From positions 1 to 16,163 of the forward strand of contig JAAZOO010000078.1 of the NCBI GenBank assembly GCA_012797715.1: 16,163 nt of DNA, given 5' to 3'. Position 1 is the stretch's first letter. Each line of letters begins with the position of its first letter. A model generated the notes under the pieces. The model was not told the DNA's origin. It was given only the letters and a program-made list of their open reading frames with translations, and ran no database searches. Shown piece by piece: positions 13,975 to 16,163 of the stretch. The position numbers and the translations under genes are program-made. This DNA comes from Geobacteraceae bacterium. GTDB lineage: Bacteria; Desulfobacterota; Desulfuromonadia; Geobacterales; Geobacteraceae.

Positions 13975-14053
13975 AAAAAGCCTATGTGGCGGGAGGGCGC
14001 AGGTCCGAAGCGGTTCCCTGCCGAAGGCACTTTTTCGATTCCGCAAAGGTGAA

Positions 14054-14082
14054 ACTATAGAGAAGAGAGCTTTTTTTGTCAA
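14054..14082 (-). promoter_or_regulatory. aspA promoter candidate, distal
   Basis: On the minus strand TTGACA (14077-14082), a 17-base spacer beginning with an A-run, then TATAGT (14054-14059). Eleven of twelve consensus bases match with ideal spacing. About 70 bases downstream on the same strand lies a run of seven T just before the second promoter, but no good hairpin precedes it. Confidence 0.65.
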
Positions 14083-14196
14083 TGCGGATTGTCCTGAAAC
14101 TGGGGAGGGTGCGGTCGTGCCGATAGGGTGTGGTACCCCCGCGGGCTGTTGGTATGCATACGTCATCGGCAACGACGTTTCTTCGGTGCGCTTTCC

Positions 14197-14955
14197 ATGA
14201 TTATCGATACCCATTGTCACCTTGATCATCCCTCGCTTGCGTCACGGTGTTCCACCGTTCTGGCACAGGCCAGGCGTGCCGGGATCGGGAAGCTCGTGAT
14301 CCCGGGTGTCGGACCGGACGGCTGGCGCGGGATTGCGGCGCTGGCCGGCGCGGAGGAGGGGGTTTTCCCTGCCTTCGGTCTTCACCCCATGCTGACGTCC
14401 CGCTATGGCTTGGGCCTTCTGGAGGAACTTGAGCACTACGCTGCACGGGGGGTGGCCATTGGAGAGATCGGACTCGATTATACCGTCGCCGGTGTTTCCC
14501 GTGAGGACCAGGTTGCCGCTGTGCGCGGTCAGCTGCGATTGGCGCTCAGGATGGGGCTTCCGGTGCTGATCCACTGCCGGCGGGCGTTTCAGGATATGCT
14601 CCGCATCGTCAGGGAAGAGCGGGTCAGAGAGGTGGGTGGTATCATGCATGCCTTTTCCGGCAGTCCCGAAATCGCCCGCCAGTTCATCGGAGAGGGTTTC
14701 CTCATCTCCATGGCGGGAACGATCACGTACCGAAACGCGGTGAAACCGCCGGAGGTCGCGGCCCGAATCCCCCTCGAGCACCTGGTCCTGGAAACCGATG
14801 CTCCGGACATGGCTCCTGAACCCTTCCGGGGGAGGGTAAACCAACCGGCCTTTCTCCGTGTTACTGCAGAAAAGCTTGCCCAGATAAAGGGGGTTTCCCT
14901 CGAAGAAGTGTCGGCGGCAACTACGGCGAACGCGGAACGGATTTTCCGTATTTGA
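14197..14955 (+). CDS. tatD: TatD family metal-dependent hydrolase (DNase)
   Basis: A 252-residue amidohydrolase-fold protein of the TatD/YcfH family, metal-dependent nucleases of the cytoplasm. The metal and active-site residues are all visible: H6 and H8 in DTHCHLDH, E90 in GEIGLDY, H126 in LIHCRRAF, H151 in MHAFSGS and D201 in LETDAPDMAPEP. Length is normal for the family. I chose the ATG at 14197 because the family begins directly with (M)IDTHCHLD; the frame stays open back to a GTG at 14128, but the extra residues match nothing. No good ribosome-binding site is seen. gluQ starts 16 bases after its stop, so the two are probably one operon. Confidence 0.93.
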   Translation: MIIDTHCHLDHPSLASRCSTVLAQARRAGIGKLVIPGVGPDGWRGIAALAGAEEGVFPAFGLHPMLTSRYGLGLLEELEHYAARGVAIGEIGLDYTVAGVSREDQVAAVRGQLRLALRMGLPVLIHCRRAFQDMLRIVREERVREVGGIMHAFSGSPEIARQFIGEGFLISMAGTITYRNAVKPPEVAARIPLEHLVLETDAPDMAPEPFRGRVNQPAFLRVTAEKLAQIKGVSLEEVSAATTANAERIFRI

Positions 14956-14971
14956 GGAGCGCTCGAATTCG

Positions 14972-15943
14972 ATGATTGCAACCGGACACTGCGATTCCAA
15001 CCGTACCGTGGGCCGTTTCGCCCCTTCTCCCACCGGTCCTCTCCACCTGGGTTCCCTGGTGGCTGCCCTCGGCAGCTATGCCATGGCAAAGAGGGAAGGC
15101 GGGCTCTGGCTCCTCCGCATCGAAGACCTGGACTCTCCACGGGTGGTGCCGGGCATGACCGACGACATATTCCGAACCCTGGAAACCCTCGGGTTCCAAT
15201 GGGATGGGGAGGTCCTCTTTCAAAGCCGTCGCGCCGATGTGTACCGGGAGTCGCTGGATCGCCTCCTGCGGGAGGGTGCCGCCTATCCCTGCGGCTGCTC
15301 CCGGTCCGAGATAGCCCGTATCGCAACGGCTCCCCATTCCGGTGATGAGGAACCCGTCTATCCCGGCATGTGCCGAGCCGGCCTTCCCGAGGGGAAGGCT
15401 GCTCGTTCGGTCAGGGTGCGGGTCGGTGACGAGACAATCTCGTTTCACGACGGGATCATGGGTCCGGTCAGCCGGACACTCTCCGCTTCCGGGGGGGACT
15501 TCGTGATCAAGCGCGCCGACGGTCCCTTCGCCTATCAGCTTGCCGTGGTGGTGGACGACGCGGAATCCGGTGTGAACCAGGTCGTCCGCGGAGCGGATCT
15601 CCTGTCCTCAACGCCGCGCCAGATCCATCTGCAGCGACTTCTCGGCTGTGCCACCCCGTGCTACTATCATCTTCCCCTGGTTACCGGCCCCGGAGGTGGT
15701 AAGCTCAGCAAGCGGGACAATGCCGTTTCCCTCGCCGCCGGCCGGGACCTGGTGCGGGAAGGGAATCGATTGCTCTTCGATGCGCTCCGTTTTCTCGGTC
15801 AGGAGCCGCCCTCCGACCTTTGTGGGGCGTCCTGCGGCGAGTTGCTTCAATGGGCTGTTGACTTCTTCGCTCCTGAAACGGTTCCCCGCATCCCGGGACA
15901 GTTTCCTTCCCGGTCGCGGGATCCGGGGAGAGGAGGGGAATGA
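14972..15943 (+). CDS. gluQ: Glutamyl-Q tRNA(Asp) synthetase
   Basis: 323 residues. GluQRS is a truncated relative of GluRS that lacks the anticodon-binding domain; it attaches glutamate to queuosine at position 34 of tRNA-Asp. The class I motifs are present: APSPTGPLHLGSL (18-29, HIGH-like) and KLSKRDN (244-250, KMSKS-like). A zinc site of the GluQRS type is formed by C107, C109, Y130 and C134 (CGC...VYPGMC). RIEDLDSPRVVPG (49-61) is the conserved catalytic segment. The ATG at 14972 has GAGGAG about 12 bases upstream, rather far. It follows tatD by 16 bases. The Arg/Gly-rich end is slightly longer than usual. No terminator is seen in the 220 bases that follow. Confidence 0.94.
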   Translation: MIATGHCDSNRTVGRFAPSPTGPLHLGSLVAALGSYAMAKREGGLWLLRIEDLDSPRVVPGMTDDIFRTLETLGFQWDGEVLFQSRRADVYRESLDRLLREGAAYPCGCSRSEIARIATAPHSGDEEPVYPGMCRAGLPEGKAARSVRVRVGDETISFHDGIMGPVSRTLSASGGDFVIKRADGPFAYQLAVVVDDAESGVNQVVRGADLLSSTPRQIHLQRLLGCATPCYYHLPLVTGPGGGKLSKRDNAVSLAAGRDLVREGNRLLFDALRFLGQEPPSDLCGASCGELLQWAVDFFAPETVPRIPGQFPSRSRDPGRGGE

Positions 15944-16110
15944 CGGACTGCGTACCGCCGCTTGCGGGAATGTCTCAGCGGTGACGTGCGGGACGTGTCC
16001 GGAACGAACACCACCCGAAACCGTGAATGAATGAACCTGGATTCGGCAGTTGGAGGCATCCTTCGTTCTCTCCGATTGCCGTCTTTGTGCTGCTCTAAGC
16101 TCATTTCACT

Positions 16111-16155
16111 ACAGCCGATACACTCACCCTTTTTGGTTCGGACAGTATCGGCTGT
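16111..16155. repeat. Large inverted repeat with GCCGATAC in both arms
   Basis: ACAGCCGATAC (16111-16121) and its exact complement (16145-16155) are separated by 23 bases; pairing extends two more positions (T-G, C-G). Each arm reads GCCGATAC outward-in, close to the sigma-28 (FliA) -10 consensus GCCGATAA. On the plus strand TAAG lies 14 bases upstream (16096-16099), near the expected -35 position. The rest of 15944-16163 holds no gene I can support; the next gene lies beyond the window. Confidence 0.55.
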
Positions 16156-16163
16156 GGCCGCTC

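Larger units (their letters stand above)
13587..14196. other. Structured intergenic region and aspA leader
   Basis: About 600 bases between aspA (minus) and tatD (plus). It contains two minus-strand promoter candidates and a perfect hairpin at 13867-13887. On the minus strand a nested structure follows near 13810-13850, where CCGGAC pairs with GTCCGG and encloses CACGG-ACAT-CCGTG. A purine-rich stretch at 13684-13715 recalls the CCCTCCCC-type repeats scattered in many bacterial genomes. A 10-base palindrome GTATGCATAC lies at 14152-14161, just before tatD. Open frames on both strands here lack coding character. No known riboswitch class was recognised. Confidence 0.4.

Noticed and set aside
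13591..14229. 212-codon minus-strand frame in the aspA leader
   Set aside because: It starts inside tatD, crosses two promoters and several hairpins, and has no recognisable domain.

Overview
The window looks like an ordinary chromosomal segment from a deltaproteobacterium, most likely Desulfuromonadia/Geobacteraceae. The protein set suggests this: an MJ0042 zinc-finger/DUF3426 membrane protein, DUF1573, a DUF362-ferredoxin fusion, a two-cluster ferredoxin, a tilS-ftsH pair and a stand-alone pilin-like protein, all GC-rich with many GTG and TTG starts. That assignment is inference from gene content. I see no IS element, phage gene or CRISPR array.

Left part, minus strand (1-5900). Reading in the direction of transcription: tRNA-Arg(CCG); a roughly 580-bp gap; a type IV pilin-like/pseudopilin gene; a zinc-ribbon single-pass membrane protein with its own promoter; an HPP-family membrane protein; a DUF3343 protein. 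Then comes a consensus sigma-70 promoter followed by a candidate ~110-nt small RNA with its own terminator, then tRNA(CAU), a second terminator, tilS and the start of ftsH, which runs off the left edge.

Middle (5900-10600). A secreted DUF1573 protein (minus) is divergent from hpt and an MJ0042/DUF3426 protein (plus), with a consensus promoter upstream of hpt. A 55-residue 2[4Fe-4S] ferredoxin with a TTG start (minus) is divergent from a DUF362 protein with a C-terminal 2[4Fe-4S] domain (plus). After the DUF362 gene lies a very small self-contained unit: consensus promoter, strong ribosome-binding site, a 20-codon ORF, a hairpin and a perfect 14-bp terminator. I do not recognise this unit, and with the small-RNA candidate it is the most novel-looking feature here.

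Right part. aspA, an Nfu-type iron-sulfur scaffold and a ClsB-type cardiolipin synthase form one minus-strand operon. aspA and nfu meet at TAA|ATG. The operon is preceded by a long structured leader with two tandem sigma-70-like promoters. On the plus strand tatD and gluQ form a pair. The last ~50 bases hold a large inverted repeat whose arms contain GCCGATAC, resembling a flagellar sigma-28 -10 box.

Functional themes are tRNA supply and decoding (two tRNAs, tilS, gluQ), purine salvage (hpt), Fe-S and electron-transfer proteins (ferredoxin, DUF362, Nfu), membrane and envelope maintenance (ftsH, cls, HPP, DUF1573, pilin-like) and fumarate/aspartate metabolism (aspA).
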